From Streptomyces sp. NBC_01571 (GTDB lineage: Bacteria > Actinomycetota > Actinomycetes > Streptomycetales > Streptomycetaceae): a DNA stretch of 64,000 nucleotides. Both the position numbers and the translations under genes were made by a program. Location: the NCBI RefSeq assembly GCF_026339875.1, contig NZ_JAPEPZ010000001.1, positions 4,588,001 through 4,652,000 of the forward strand. The letters are read 5' to 3'. Of this stretch, positions 16,655-26,385 are shown piece after piece. How positions within the stretch are numbered: position 1 is the first letter of the stretch; the number at the start of each line of letters is the position of its first letter. The notes beneath the pieces were generated by a model. It saw only the letters and a program-made list of their open reading frames with translations. It did no database searches and was not told the origin of the DNA.

Positions 16655-17403
16655 CCCAACAGGCAGACGAGCAGGGCGGCGGCGGGCAGGGCGAGCGCGT
16701 ACGACCACTGCGCCCGCGACGCGGTCACCTCGTCGATGACCGGCATCGAACCGGCGTATCCCCGGCTCACCATGGCGAGATGCACGCGCTCCCCGCGTTC
16801 GTAGGAGCGGATGAAGAGCGCGCCCGCCGACTTGGCGAGGACGCCCCAGTGCCGTACTCCGCTCGCCTCGAAGCCGCGCGACTCCCGGGCGATCCGCATC
16901 CGCCGCATCTCGTCCGTGATGACGTCGCCGTACCGGATCATGAAGGACGCGATCTGCACGAGGAGCGGAGGCAGCCGCAACCGCTGGAGTCCGAGGAGCA
17001 GTTCGCGCAGTTCGGTGGTCGAGGCCAGCAGCACGGAGGCCGCCACGCCCAGCGTTCCCTTGGCGAGCACGTTCCACGCGCCCCACAGGCCGTTGACGCT
17101 GAGGGACAGGCCCAGGACGTCCACCCGCGCGCCCTCGGCCACGAACGGCATCAGCACCGCGAAGGCGACGAACGGGACCTCGATCAGCAGCCGTTTGAGC
17201 AGGAACCCGGCCGGCACACGGGCTCGCCACGCGACCGTCGCGAGCAGCACGGCGTACAGCGCGAACGCCCACATCGCCTCGCGCGGGGTCGAGACGACCA
17301 CGACCACGAAGGCGAAGGCCGCGGCGAGTTTGGTGTGCGGGGGCAGGGCGTGCACCGGTGAGTGCCCGTGCCGGTAGAGGCGGTGGGCGTGGCCCGCGCC
17401 CAT
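16642..17403 (-). CDS. cbiQ: Energy-coupling factor transmembrane protein CbiQ/NikQ
   Basis: A 253-aa EcfT-type integral membrane protein that links the ATPase to the substrate-binding CbiM. Hydrophobic helices cover residues 25-60, 75-105 and the C-terminus. The cytoplasmic coupling helices are recognisable from RMRIARESRGF and MVSRGYAGSMP (A-R-G / S-R-G motifs). It starts one base after the cbiM stop and overlaps cbiO, indicating one operon. Confidence 0.92.
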   Translation of the reverse strand: MGAGHAHRLYRHGHSPVHALPPHTKLAAAFAFVVVVVSTPREAMWAFALYAVLLATVAWRARVPAGFLLKRLLIEVPFVAFAVLMPFVAEGARVDVLGLSLSVNGLWGAWNVLAKGTLGVAASVLLASTTELRELLLGLQRLRLPPLLVQIASFMIRYGDVITDEMRRMRIARESRGFEASGVRHWGVLAKSAGALFIRSYERGERVHLAMVSRGYAGSMPVIDEVTASRAQWSYALALPAAALLVCLLGWTL

Positions 17404-17404
17404 C

Positions 17405-18454
17405 TCAGACGCCTTCCGGGAGGGAGGCGGGTGACGCGTCGGCCGTACGGCGCCTGCGCAGTGTCCAGAAGACGCCGGTGCCCGCGACGATCGTGACGCC
17501 CACGCCGATCACGCCCGCGAGGCCGCCGGAGATGCGGGCGTCGGAGATGTCCTTGACGCCGTACCCGGCGAGCGGGGAGTCCTCGGTGTGGTGCTTCTTG
17601 GTGCGCTGGTCGATGCCCTGGTCCTTGGCGACCTTCTCCAGGCCGTCGGGGCTGGCGGAGGCGTAGAAGCTGACGAAGCCCGCGAGGACGAGGGAGGTGA
17701 CGAGACCGGCGATCCACACCTTGCGGCGGGAGACCGGGGCCGCGGCGGGGAGGGCGGGGGTGACCGCGTCGACCAGTTCGCCGTCGACCCGCAGCTTGAG
17801 CCGCTGTTGCAGACCGCGGGCGCCGTACACGAGGTCCGGCCGTACGGCGATGACCGCGCCGACCGTGAGTGCGGTGATCGCCGCCTCGCCGATGCCGATG
17901 AGGATGTGGACGCCGATCATCGCGGTGGCGACCTTGCCGATCGCCACGTCGGTGGTGCCGCCGAGCGCGTAGATGAGGGTGAAAGCGACGGCGGCGGCCG
18001 GGACGGACAGCAGCGCGGACACGAAGGCGGCCGCGGTGATCGAACGCCGTCTCCTCGGGAGCACCTTCAGCAGGCCGCGGAAGACGGCGTACGAGACGAC
18101 GGTGGTGACGATCGCCATGTCGGTGATGTTCACGCCGAGCGCGGTGAGGCCCCCGTCGGCGAAGAGGATGCCCTGCATCAGCAGGACCACGGAGACGCAC
18201 AGAACCCCGGTGAAGGGGCCGACGAGGATCGCCGCCAGTGCGCCGCCGAGCAGATGCCCGCTGGTCCCGGCCGCGACCGGGAAGTTCAGCATCTGTACGG
18301 CGAAGATGAAGGCGGCGACCAGGCCGGCCAGCGGCGCGGTCCTCTCGTCGAGTTCGCGGCGGGCGCCTCGCAGGCTCACCGCGACGGCGCCGGCGGCGAC
18401 CAGTCCGGTGGCGGCGGAGACCGGGGCGTTGATGAATCCGTCAGGCACATGCAC
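17405..18454 (-). CDS. cbiM: CbiM/NikM metal-binding permease fused to a CbiN-like PDGLE domain
   Basis: 349 aa. It begins with the strictly conserved metal-binding N-terminus (V/M)HVPDGFINAPVSAATG, so the GTG at 18454 is the start. Residues 1-215 form the CbiM multi-helix domain (SGHLLGGALAAILVGP, LGVNITDMAIV, GIGEAAITALTVG). From about residue 250 a second part with two helices and the SPDGLEKVA motif corresponds to the PDGLE/CbiN-like auxiliary domain, so a separate cbiN is absent. A Nur-like box lies 20-40 bp upstream, favouring nickel as substrate. Confidence 0.92.
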   Translation of the reverse strand: MHVPDGFINAPVSAATGLVAAGAVAVSLRGARRELDERTAPLAGLVAAFIFAVQMLNFPVAAGTSGHLLGGALAAILVGPFTGVLCVSVVLLMQGILFADGGLTALGVNITDMAIVTTVVSYAVFRGLLKVLPRRRRSITAAAFVSALLSVPAAAVAFTLIYALGGTTDVAIGKVATAMIGVHILIGIGEAAITALTVGAVIAVRPDLVYGARGLQQRLKLRVDGELVDAVTPALPAAAPVSRRKVWIAGLVTSLVLAGFVSFYASASPDGLEKVAKDQGIDQRTKKHHTEDSPLAGYGVKDISDARISGGLAGVIGVGVTIVAGTGVFWTLRRRRTADASPASLPEGV

Positions 18455-18474
18455 CGTTCGATGATAGTGCCTTG

Positions 18475-18491
18475 TTGCGAATGGCTTGCAA
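18475..18491 (-). promoter_or_regulatory. Nur-like operator upstream of cbiM
   Basis: On the minus strand the sequence reads TTGCAA-GCCAT-TCGCAA. The Streptomyces nickel regulator Nur (Fur family) is known to recognise tTGCaa-N5-ttGCAA; 11 of 12 defined positions fit. It lies just upstream of the cbiM start and next to a -10-like TATCAT, a good position for repression. The remaining sequence from 18492 to 18783 should hold the ssgE promoter; nothing else is recognised there. Confidence 0.6.
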
Positions 18492-18783
18492 GAGCGATGC
18501 ACCCACGAATAGCGGAAAGGCCGACGACCCGCGAACGCGAAGAACCGCGGACCGCCGGACGTCCCACCGGACACCCCTCGGGGGCGACCTGTCACCCCGC
18601 CGGGGCATCCACCGAGGCGTCCTGCCGCACGTCTCGTCACGTGGCGTGCCCCACAGAACCGTGTCGCGAGGGCCCCGCGGGGGTACCCGATTGTCCGAGA
18701 GCGGATTCCACGGAACGTGCGACATTGGAAAGGTGACGGATTCGTAGATTCCGCACAGGTAACGCAGCGTAAGGAGTCGGTTC

Positions 18784-19140
18784 ATGTCTGCCGTCGAACA
18801 GTACGCACGCGCCCACATCGTCACGGACACGGCCGACTCCGCCGAGGACGAAGGCAGAGCCGTTCCGGTGGCCTTCCACTACGATCCCGAGGCCGATCCC
18901 CGTCAGGTGCGCATCACCCTGCCCGGGCCGCACGAGTGGATCTTCCCCCGTGAATTGCTGGAGCAGGGGCTCCGGGTCCCGGTCAGCAACGGCGACGTAC
19001 GTGTCTGGCCCTGCGGCCGGGTACAGGCGGTCATGGAGTTCCACTCCGCCAAAGGGGTGGCGGTCGTGCAGGTCGACTCGAAAGCCCTGATGCGCTTCCT
19101 GCGCCGTACCTACATGGCCGCCACCCCGGTGGCTCACTGA
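18784..19140 (+). CDS. ssgE: SsgA-like protein (SALP), probably SsgE
   Basis: A 118-aa member of the sporulation/cell-division SALP family, specific to sporulating actinomycetes. The family pattern is clear: VPVAFHYDPEADPRQVRITL, then EWIFPRELLEQGL, GDVRVWPCG and a C-terminal helix LMRFLRRTY. SALPs guide septum placement, spore-wall assembly or spore separation. SsgE is suggested because in S. coelicolor it lies beside two PBP genes like those at 7-10.5 kb. The SALP assignment is strong, the paralogue letter less so. Confidence 0.85.
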   Translation: MSAVEQYARAHIVTDTADSAEDEGRAVPVAFHYDPEADPRQVRITLPGPHEWIFPRELLEQGLRVPVSNGDVRVWPCGRVQAVMEFHSAKGVAVVQVDSKALMRFLRRTYMAATPVAH

Positions 19141-19150
19141 CGTCGGACGG

Positions 19151-21370
19151 TCAGACCCGCGCCAACTCGCGGTCGCCGTCCTCGTTCTTCGGGTGGCCGG
19201 CGCCCAGCTTGCGCAGCCCCTCGCCCTCGACGTCCACGTTCGGCAGCGCCCGGTCCAGCCACCTCGGCAGCCACCAGGCCTTCTTGCCGAGCAGCGCCAG
19301 GACCGCCGGGACGATCGCCATGCGGACGACGAACGCGTCGAAGAAGACGGCGATCGCGAGGCCGAAGCCGATCATCTTGATCATCGACTCACTGGAACCG
19401 ATGAAGCCGGAGAAGACGGCGATCATGATGACGGCGGCGGCCGTCACCACCCGTGCCCCGTGCTTGAAGCCGGTCACGATGGCCTGGCCGGGCTTCTCCC
19501 CGTGCACGTACGCCTCGCGCATCCGGGTCACGAGGAAGACCTCGTAGTCCATCGCGAGGCCGAAGACGACACCCACCATGAAGATCGGCATCATCGACAT
19601 GATCGGGCCGGTCTGCTCGACGCCGATGAGGTTCGCCAGCCAGCCCCACTGGAAGACCGCGACCACCGCGCCGAGCGCCGCCATGACACTCAGCAGGAAG
19701 CCGAGCGCCGCCTTCAGCGGGACCAGGATCGAGCGGAAGACCACGATCAGGAGCAGGAAGGCGAGACCGACCACCAGCGCCAGATACGGGACCAGCGCGT
19801 CGTTGAGCTTCTGCGAGAAGTCGATGTTCATCGCCGTGCTGCCGGTGACCAGCACCTGCGCGTCGGTGTCCGCCTTGATGCCGCCGCCCGCGTCACGGAT
19901 GGCGTGCACCAGGTTCTCGGTCTTCACCGAGGACGGCTTCGAGTCCGCGATCACCGTGATCATCGCGGTGTCCCCGGGCTTGTTGTACGTCGCCGGAGTC
20001 ACCGAGACGACGCCCTTGAGGTCCTTGACCGTGTCGGTGACCCGGGTGACCGCGCCCTTGGGGTCGTCGCTCGCCTTGGCGTCCACGACCAGCATCAGCG
20101 GGCCGTTGAAGCCGGGACCGAAACCGTCGGACAGCAGGTCGTAGGCCCTGCGCTGGGTGGTCGAGGCGGGCTGCGAACCGTCGTCGGGCAGACCCAGTTC
20201 CAGCGAGGCCGCGGGCACCGCGGCGGCACCCAGACCGACCACACCGAGCAGCAGGACGGCGAGCGGACGGCGGACGACGAAGCTCGCCCAGCGGGTGCCC
20301 ATGTTGGGCCCGCCCGCCTTCTTCGCGGCCCGGCCGCCACCGAGCAGCCTGCTCTTCTGTCCGGCCGGCTGGACCTTGCGGCCCGCGTAACCCAGCAGGG
20401 CCGGGATCATCGTGAGCGCGATCAGGACGGCGATGGCGACCGTGCCGGCCGCCGCGACGCCCATCTTCGTCAGCATCGGGATGTTCACGACGGACAGACC
20501 GACGAGCGCGATCACGACCGTCAGACCCGCGAAGACCACCGCCGAGCCCGCCGTGCCGACGGCCCGCCCGGCCGCCTCCTCGCGCTCGCGGCCCTCGGCG
20601 AGTTCGGCGCGGTAGCGGGAGACGATGAACAGCGCGTAGTCGATGCCGACCGCGAGGCCGATCATCATCGCGAGTGTGGAGGTGGTGGTGCCCAGGTCGA
20701 GCGCGTTGGCGAGGGCGGTGATGGTCGAGACGCCGATGCCGACGCCGATCAGCGCGGTCAGCAGCGGCAGCCCGGCGGCGATCAGTGAACCGAAGGTGAT
20801 GACGAGGACGACCGCGGCGATCGCGATACCGATGACCTCGGTGGAACCGGTCTCCGGCGTGGCCTGGAGGGCGTCACCGCCCACCTCGACGGTCAGCCCG
20901 GCGTCCCGCGCCTGCTGCGCGGCCGTCTCCAGGGCGTCCTTCGACGAGTCCTTCAGCTCCATTCCGGAGACCTTGTACTTCACCGACGCGTAGGCGATCG
21001 AACCGTTCTTGCTGACGGCCTTCGCCTTGAACGGGTCGGTGACGGAGGTGACCTCCGAGCCGTCGCCGAGCGCCTTGACGGTCTTCTCGACGGTCGCCTT
21101 GTTGGCCTTGTCCGCCATCTTCTCGCCGCTGGGCGCCTTGAAGACGACGCGCGCGGTCGCTCCGTCGGCGCTCATGCCGGGGAAACGCTGCTCCAGCAGG
21201 TCGAAGGCCTTCTGCGCCTCGGTGCCGGGGATGGAGAACGAGCTGGCGCCGGCGGCGGGGGCGTTGGCCGCGCCGACTCCCGCCAGCGTCAACAGCGCCA
21301 CCCAGATCAGGGCGACGAAATGCCGTCGCCGGAAGGCGAGTCGGCCGAGTTTGTAGAGGAACGTGGCCAC
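19151..21370 (-). CDS. MMPL/RND-family transporter
   Basis: A 739-aa polytopic exporter with two homologous halves. Each half has one N-terminal helix, a large external domain and five further helices. The conserved Asp-Tyr pairs of MMPL transporters appear in GLAVGIDYALFIVSRYR and GLAMDYEVFLVTRMRE; these residues carry the proton relay. Probable substrates are lipids or hydrophobic metabolites. The GTG at 21370 is preferred because it directly precedes ATFLYKLGRLAFRRR and has GGGAG upstream. The downstream-facing TetR gene at 21508 on the same strand is the likely local repressor. Confidence 0.9.
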   Translation of the reverse strand: MATFLYKLGRLAFRRRHFVALIWVALLTLAGVGAANAPAAGASSFSIPGTEAQKAFDLLEQRFPGMSADGATARVVFKAPSGEKMADKANKATVEKTVKALGDGSEVTSVTDPFKAKAVSKNGSIAYASVKYKVSGMELKDSSKDALETAAQQARDAGLTVEVGGDALQATPETGSTEVIGIAIAAVVLVITFGSLIAAGLPLLTALIGVGIGVSTITALANALDLGTTTSTLAMMIGLAVGIDYALFIVSRYRAELAEGREREEAAGRAVGTAGSAVVFAGLTVVIALVGLSVVNIPMLTKMGVAAAGTVAIAVLIALTMIPALLGYAGRKVQPAGQKSRLLGGGRAAKKAGGPNMGTRWASFVVRRPLAVLLLGVVGLGAAAVPAASLELGLPDDGSQPASTTQRRAYDLLSDGFGPGFNGPLMLVVDAKASDDPKGAVTRVTDTVKDLKGVVSVTPATYNKPGDTAMITVIADSKPSSVKTENLVHAIRDAGGGIKADTDAQVLVTGSTAMNIDFSQKLNDALVPYLALVVGLAFLLLIVVFRSILVPLKAALGFLLSVMAALGAVVAVFQWGWLANLIGVEQTGPIMSMMPIFMVGVVFGLAMDYEVFLVTRMREAYVHGEKPGQAIVTGFKHGARVVTAAAVIMIAVFSGFIGSSESMIKMIGFGLAIAVFFDAFVVRMAIVPAVLALLGKKAWWLPRWLDRALPNVDVEGEGLRKLGAGHPKNEDGDRELARV

Positions 21371-21507
21371 GAGGGCGTACTCCCGGTCAGGTCGTGGGAT
21401 GGCAGGGGCTGGTGAGGTCACCCGGTGGGGGCAGGGGAGATCAGCCCGACGACGTGAGCGGTCGCGTCAGGTACGGATACGGGGGTTCGTCCCGGGGTTG
21501 TGCGGGA

Positions 21508-22095
21508 TCAGGCGCCGAGTGCGGGGAGGATCACGGCATCCACGTACGAAGTGAGGAAGGAACGGGTCGGTGGCCGCTCGTCGATGATGCCGCGCACCGC
21601 GAAGGCACCGATCAGCATGTGCAGCACGTACTCCTGCGCGGGGTTGTCCGGGCGGATCTCACCCCGGGCGACGGCACGCTCCAGTACGCGGCGCAGCTCA
21701 ACGGTCTCCGGTTCGATGATCAGTTCCCGGAAGGCCTTCAGGAGATCGGGGTTCCCGTGCAGTGCCATGGCCAGACCCCGCATCAGCGCGGAGTTCTGCT
21801 CCATGCGGCAGTCGTCCTCACGCGTCACCAACGCGTGGAAGTCGCCAGCCAGGGATCCCGTGTCGATGTCACCGGCGCTCGGCTTCTCGTGCCGCAGCGC
21901 CTTCACCACCAGCTCGGCCTTGCCGCCCCACTGACGGTAGAGGGTGGCCTTGCTGGATTTGGTGCGAGCGGCGACGGCGTCCATGGTCAGCGCGTCGTAG
22001 CCGACCTCCCTGAGCAGGTCGAGCACGGCCCGGTACAGCTCGGCCTCGCGCTCGGGCGTGATCCGACTGCGACGCACCGTTGCGGCTCCAGTCAT
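21508..22095 (-). CDS. TetR-family transcriptional regulator
   Basis: About 195 aa. The helix-turn-helix is YDALTMDAVAARTKSSKATLYRQWGGK (residues about 30-57). The C-terminal half belongs to the TetR_C subgroup often beside MMPL or MFS pumps (MRGLAMALHGNPDLLKAFRE). It is encoded immediately upstream of the MMPL exporter on the same strand and probably represses it. ATG 22095 is used here; ATG 22107 and GTG 22104 are alternatives very close to the AGGAG site. Confidence 0.85.
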   Translation of the reverse strand: MTGAATVRRSRITPEREAELYRAVLDLLREVGYDALTMDAVAARTKSSKATLYRQWGGKAELVVKALRHEKPSAGDIDTGSLAGDFHALVTREDDCRMEQNSALMRGLAMALHGNPDLLKAFRELIIEPETVELRRVLERAVARGEIRPDNPAQEYVLHMLIGAFAVRGIIDERPPTRSFLTSYVDAVILPALGA

Positions 22096-22301
22096 CCCAC
22101 TCACCATCTCCTGCTCAGAACGACTCGGTCCTGTACGTCATCGTCGTACGGCATCTTCTTCGTCTTCGTACGTTTTTCAAGATACCCCGGCCGCGAGCGA
22201 AACGAAACAGTTTCGTACGTGTGCTGGGTCACGCGCCCTCCGCACCGGGCGTGTCCCCCGCACAAGTTGCCGGGGCCCTCCGAGGGGAAAAGCATGGGGA
22301 G

Positions 22302-25300
22302 GTGAGCGACGAGTACGAGAAGGCGACCGCGGACAAGGACACCACCGACCGCGCATCCGGATACCTGCGCTTCCCGCACCTGAGCGGTGACCGGCTGTGC
22401 TTCGTGACCGAGGACGATCTGTGGGTGGCACCCCTGGACGGACCGGGGCGGGCCTGGCGGCTCACCGTGGACCGCACCAAGGCCGGACACCCCCGTTTCT
22501 CCCCCGACGGGAGAGACATCGCGTACACGAGCTGGCGCAGCCATGTGCCGGAGATCCATCTGGTACCGGTGGACGGCGGACCGGGCCGCCGCCTCACCTA
22601 CTGGGGCAGCGCGGACACCCGCGTCTGCGGCTGGTCCCCCGACGGCGACATCCTCGCCGTCGCCTCGCACGGGCAGCCCTTCTCCTATTTCACCTGGGCC
22701 CACAGCGTCCCGACCGACGGTGACCCCGGCGGCAACCTGCCCTGGGGACCGGTGTCGGACATCGCGGTCGCCGACATCGACGGTGAACGGAGGACCCTGC
22801 TGCTCACCGGCACCCCGCCGCACGATCCCGCCGCCTGGAAGCGCTACCGCGGCGGCGCCATGGGCCGGCTCTGGCTGCACGGACAGCGTCTGCTCGCCGG
22901 CATCGACGGCCACCTCGACTCCCCGATGTTCGTCGGCGGCCGGATCGCGTTCCTCTCCGACCACGAGGGCATCGGCAACCTGTACTCGTGCGCGTACGAC
23001 GGTTCCGACCTGCGCCGGCACACCGACCACGACGCGTTCTACGCACGCAACGCCTCCAGCGACGGCAGCCGGGTCGTGTACCAGTGCGCCGGGGACCTGT
23101 GGATCGTCGACGACCTGTCCCCCGATTCGATCCCGCGCCGTCTCGACGTCCGCCTCGGCGGGCAGCGCGCGGGACGGCGTCCCTACCAGGTGCCCGCGGC
23201 CCAGCACGTGGACGCCATCTCCGTGGACGAGACGGGGCGGGCCGGCGCCGTCGTCGTACGCGGCAGCCTGTACTGGCTCACCCACCGCGACGGGCCCGCC
23301 CGCACCATCGCCGACACCCCGGGGGTGCGGGTCCGGCTCCCCGAGATGCTCGGTTCGGGCGGCCAGGTCGCCTACGTGACCGACGCGGACGGCGAGGACG
23401 CCGTCGAGATCGCCTATCTGCCGCGGGCCTCCGGCGCGCGCGAGCCGCGCCGGCTGGCCTCCGGCGAGCTGGGCCGCGTACTGGAACTGGTGGCCGACCC
23501 CCAGGGGGAACGGCTCGCGATCGCCTCGAACGACGGACGGCTGCTGCTTCTCGACGCGACAGAGGATGCGGAAGAGACGGAAGGGACAAAGGAGCCGGAG
23601 GAGCCGGAGGAGCCGGAGGAGCCGGCGGGGACAGAGGCTGCGGAAGAGGCCGCGGAGACGACAGAGACAACGGAGGCGGCAGCGGGCGAGGGCACGGAGG
23701 AGACGGAGGAATCCCGCGGCACGGGCCGGGCGGAGAACGGGGGAGGGGAGGTCACGGAGCTGATCCAGTCCCTCAACGGACCGGTCCGGGATCTCGCCTT
23801 CTCCCCGGACGGGGCCTGGCTGACCTGGTCGCACCCGGGGGTCGGCCGCTCCCTGCGCCAGATCAAGATGGCGCGGATAAAGGACCGGGTCGTCGTCGAC
23901 GTCACCAACGGGCGCTTCGAGGACGAGAACCCGGTCTTCACCAGGGACGGCCGCTATCTGGCCTTCCTCTCCTGGCGCGGCTTCGACCCGGTCTACGACG
24001 TCCACACCGGCGACCTGTCCTTCCCGCTGGGCTGCCGCCCGTACCTCGTCCCGCTGTCCTCCGCCACCCCTTCCCCCTTCGCCCTGAACCCCGACGGGCG
24101 GCCGGTCGCCGGAGGACTGGACCCGATCGAGGACGAGGGTGCCGACGGCGCGGTCAGTGTCGAACTGGAGGGCCTGGAGAGCCGGGTCACCCCGTTCCCG
24201 GTCACCGCCTCCAAGTACTCGGCGCTCTACCCGGTCGCGGGCGGCGGGCTGGTCTGGCTGCGCTGGCCGATCTCGGGCGCGCTCGGCGAGACCTTCGTCA
24301 ACCCCGACGACACCTCGGGACGTCCGACCCTGGAGCACTTCAACGTCAGCAGGGCGAAGAAGTCGGAACTCGTCGGCCACCTGGACTGGTTCGCGGTGAG
24401 CGGCGACGGCTCCCGGCTGGTCGTGGTCGACGAGGGCGATCTGCGCGCCGTCCCCTCCACCGAGCCCGCCGACAGCGACTCGACGGTCTGGATCGACCTG
24501 CGCCGCATCCTCCACGAGGTGGACCCGCCCGCCGAGTGGCGCCAGGCGTACGACGAGGCGGGCCGGATCATCCGCGCCTACTTCTGGGAACCCCACATGT
24601 GCGGCATCGACTGGGACGCCGTACTCGCCCAGTACCGCCCCCTGGTCGAACGGGTCGCCTCCCCGGACGAGTTCGCGGACCTGCTGCGTGAGGTCCTCGG
24701 TGAACTGGGCACCTCGCACGCCTACGTCGCCGCCGCCCGCCGCAACGAGGGACCCGGGCACTACCAGCGCTGGCAGGGCCTGCTGGGGGCCAACTTCGTC
24801 CGGCGCGACGGCTGCTGGACCCTGAAGCGGATCCTGCCCGGCGACTCCTCCGACTCGAAGGCCCGCTCACCGCTGGCGGGCACCGGCATCCGCGAGGGCG
24901 CGGTGCTCACCCACATCGACGGCCGCCCGGTGGACCCGGTGACGGGCCCGTACCCGCTGCTCGCGGGAGCGGGCGGTACGACGGTGGAGCTGACGTTCGT
25001 CCCGCCGACGGGCCAGGGACCCTCGCGCCGGGTGGCGGTGGTACCGCTGATCGACGAGCGGCCGCTGCGCTACCAGGACTGGGTGGCCAAACGCCGCGAG
25101 GTGGTCAGGGAGTTGAGCGGTGGCCGCTGCGGCTACCTCCACATCCCCGACATGGGCGGATCGGGCTGGGCACAGTTCAACCGTGATCTGCGGCTGGAGG
25201 TCTCGCGCCCGGCGCTCCTCGTCGACGTGCGCGGCAACGCCGGCGGCCACATCAGCGAACTCGTCGTCGAGAAGCTGACACGCAAGATCCTGGGGTGGGA

Positions 25301-25754
25301 CCTGACGCGCAACGCCCAGCCGGTGTCGTACGCCTCGAACGCTCCGCGCGGCCCGGTGGTCGCTCTCGCCGACGAGGCGACCTCCTCCGACGGCGACATG
25401 ATCACGGCGGCCTTCAAGCTGCTCGGGATCGGTCCGGTGGTCGGCCAGCGCACCTGGGGCGGAGTCGTCGGCATGACCGGCCGGCACCAGCTCGGCGACG
25501 GCACGGTGATCACGGTCCCGATGAACGCGGCCTGGTTCGACGCATACGGCTGGTCCGTCGAGAACCGGGGTGTCACCCCGGACCTGGAGGTCCTGCGCAC
25601 ACCGCTGGACTGGGCGGAGGGCCGTCACGCCGAGATGGACACCGCGATCGATCTGGCCCTGGATCTGCTGAACACCCACCCGGTGGCCTCCCCGCCCGAT
25701 CTCTCGGACGTACCGGACCGCACCCGCCCGAAGCTGCCGCCACGCACCCGCTGA
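22302..25754 (+). CDS. Tricorn protease homologue (S41 family)
   Basis: A 1150-aa cytoplasmic peptidase predicted to trim oligopeptides downstream of the proteasome. The N-terminal half holds two beta-propellers (WD40-like PDGRDIAYTSWRS, PDGDILAVAS, RDGRYLAFLSWRGFD). A catalytic C1 domain with His in GELGTSHAYV (about 804) follows, then a PDZ domain (GIREGAVLTHIDGRPV). The S41 core has DVRGNAGGHISE and the nucleophile Ser in DEATSSDGDM (about 1028). Residues about 420-485 are an unusual Glu/Thr/Pro-rich linker inside the propeller region. GTG 22302 is the probable start. Confidence 0.92.
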   Translation: MSDEYEKATADKDTTDRASGYLRFPHLSGDRLCFVTEDDLWVAPLDGPGRAWRLTVDRTKAGHPRFSPDGRDIAYTSWRSHVPEIHLVPVDGGPGRRLTYWGSADTRVCGWSPDGDILAVASHGQPFSYFTWAHSVPTDGDPGGNLPWGPVSDIAVADIDGERRTLLLTGTPPHDPAAWKRYRGGAMGRLWLHGQRLLAGIDGHLDSPMFVGGRIAFLSDHEGIGNLYSCAYDGSDLRRHTDHDAFYARNASSDGSRVVYQCAGDLWIVDDLSPDSIPRRLDVRLGGQRAGRRPYQVPAAQHVDAISVDETGRAGAVVVRGSLYWLTHRDGPARTIADTPGVRVRLPEMLGSGGQVAYVTDADGEDAVEIAYLPRASGAREPRRLASGELGRVLELVADPQGERLAIASNDGRLLLLDATEDAEETEGTKEPEEPEEPEEPAGTEAAEEAAETTETTEAAAGEGTEETEESRGTGRAENGGGEVTELIQSLNGPVRDLAFSPDGAWLTWSHPGVGRSLRQIKMARIKDRVVVDVTNGRFEDENPVFTRDGRYLAFLSWRGFDPVYDVHTGDLSFPLGCRPYLVPLSSATPSPFALNPDGRPVAGGLDPIEDEGADGAVSVELEGLESRVTPFPVTASKYSALYPVAGGGLVWLRWPISGALGETFVNPDDTSGRPTLEHFNVSRAKKSELVGHLDWFAVSGDGSRLVVVDEGDLRAVPSTEPADSDSTVWIDLRRILHEVDPPAEWRQAYDEAGRIIRAYFWEPHMCGIDWDAVLAQYRPLVERVASPDEFADLLREVLGELGTSHAYVAAARRNEGPGHYQRWQGLLGANFVRRDGCWTLKRILPGDSSDSKARSPLAGTGIREGAVLTHIDGRPVDPVTGPYPLLAGAGGTTVELTFVPPTGQGPSRRVAVVPLIDERPLRYQDWVAKRREVVRELSGGRCGYLHIPDMGGSGWAQFNRDLRLEVSRPALLVDVRGNAGGHISELVVEKLTRKILGWDLTRNAQPVSYASNAPRGPVVALADEATSSDGDMITAAFKLLGIGPVVGQRTWGGVVGMTGRHQLGDGTVITVPMNAAWFDAYGWSVENRGVTPDLEVLRTPLDWAEGRHAEMDTAIDLALDLLNTHPVASPPDLSDVPDRTRPKLPPRTR

Positions 25755-25940
25755 CCGACGCCCGACGCACGGCCGAGGACCGGCTACCCGCCGTAGACGG
25801 ACGCGCGTCCGAAGGCCGGCGCAGCGGCCGTGGACCGGCGCCCAACCGCCGGGCAACGCCCGGCCGTCGAGCGACTCGCAGCCGAATGGGGCGCCCCGAA
25901 GCCGGGGCACCCCACTCAGACTTCAAGCAGACGTCCGACG

Positions 25941-26270
25941 TCAGGCGTCGTAGTCCTCGTCGAAGCGGTCCTGCGCCTCACGGCGCACGCGCTCGTTCTC
26001 CGGGATGGAGCGGTCACGCTCCTGAGCCGAGCCCTGCGCCGAACGCTGGGCCGAGCCCTGGACCGAGCCCTGCGCCGAACGCTGGCCCGCCTGCGGCGAA
26101 CGCTGGGCCGAGCCCTCCTGCGGGGCGCGGTGGCCCGTCCCCTGCGGGGAGTGCTGACCGGGCTGCTGCGGAGAACGCCGTCCCGGCTCGCTGATCTCCT
26201 GGTCCATCTTCTTCTTGCCCTGCTGCTTCATGTTCTCCGCCTTGTTCTGCATCTGGTCCTTCTTGCCCAT
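25941..26270 (-). CDS. Low-complexity hydrophilic protein with GSAQ-type repeats
   Basis: 109 aa. A Lys-rich N-terminus (MGKKDQMQNKAENMKQQGKK) is followed by a Gln/Ser/Gly segment with repeated SAQ units (QRSPQAGQRSAQGSVQGS, QRSAQGSAQE) and an acidic end (RREAQDRFDEDYDA). It is probably disordered and cytoplasmic. A GGGAG ribosome site precedes the ATG. No function is recognised. It is convergent with the tricorn gene; the 186 bp between them show nothing special. Confidence 0.7.
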   Translation of the reverse strand: MGKKDQMQNKAENMKQQGKKKMDQEISEPGRRSPQQPGQHSPQGTGHRAPQEGSAQRSPQAGQRSAQGSVQGSAQRSAQGSAQERDRSIPENERVRREAQDRFDEDYDA

Positions 26271-26385
26271 GCTGTTTCACTCCCATGTGTGGGTGAGGGG
26301 ATCGGGCTCGACCAGACTTACACGGGGACACTACGCACGCATTTCGATCAGTAACTCACAGTGAGCCGGGCGGAATAACCCGTGG

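Noticed and set aside
18455..18783. Cobalamin riboswitch upstream of cbiM
   Set aside because: No B12-box (GCCACTG-like) or long structured leader is visible; a Nur-like box fits better.
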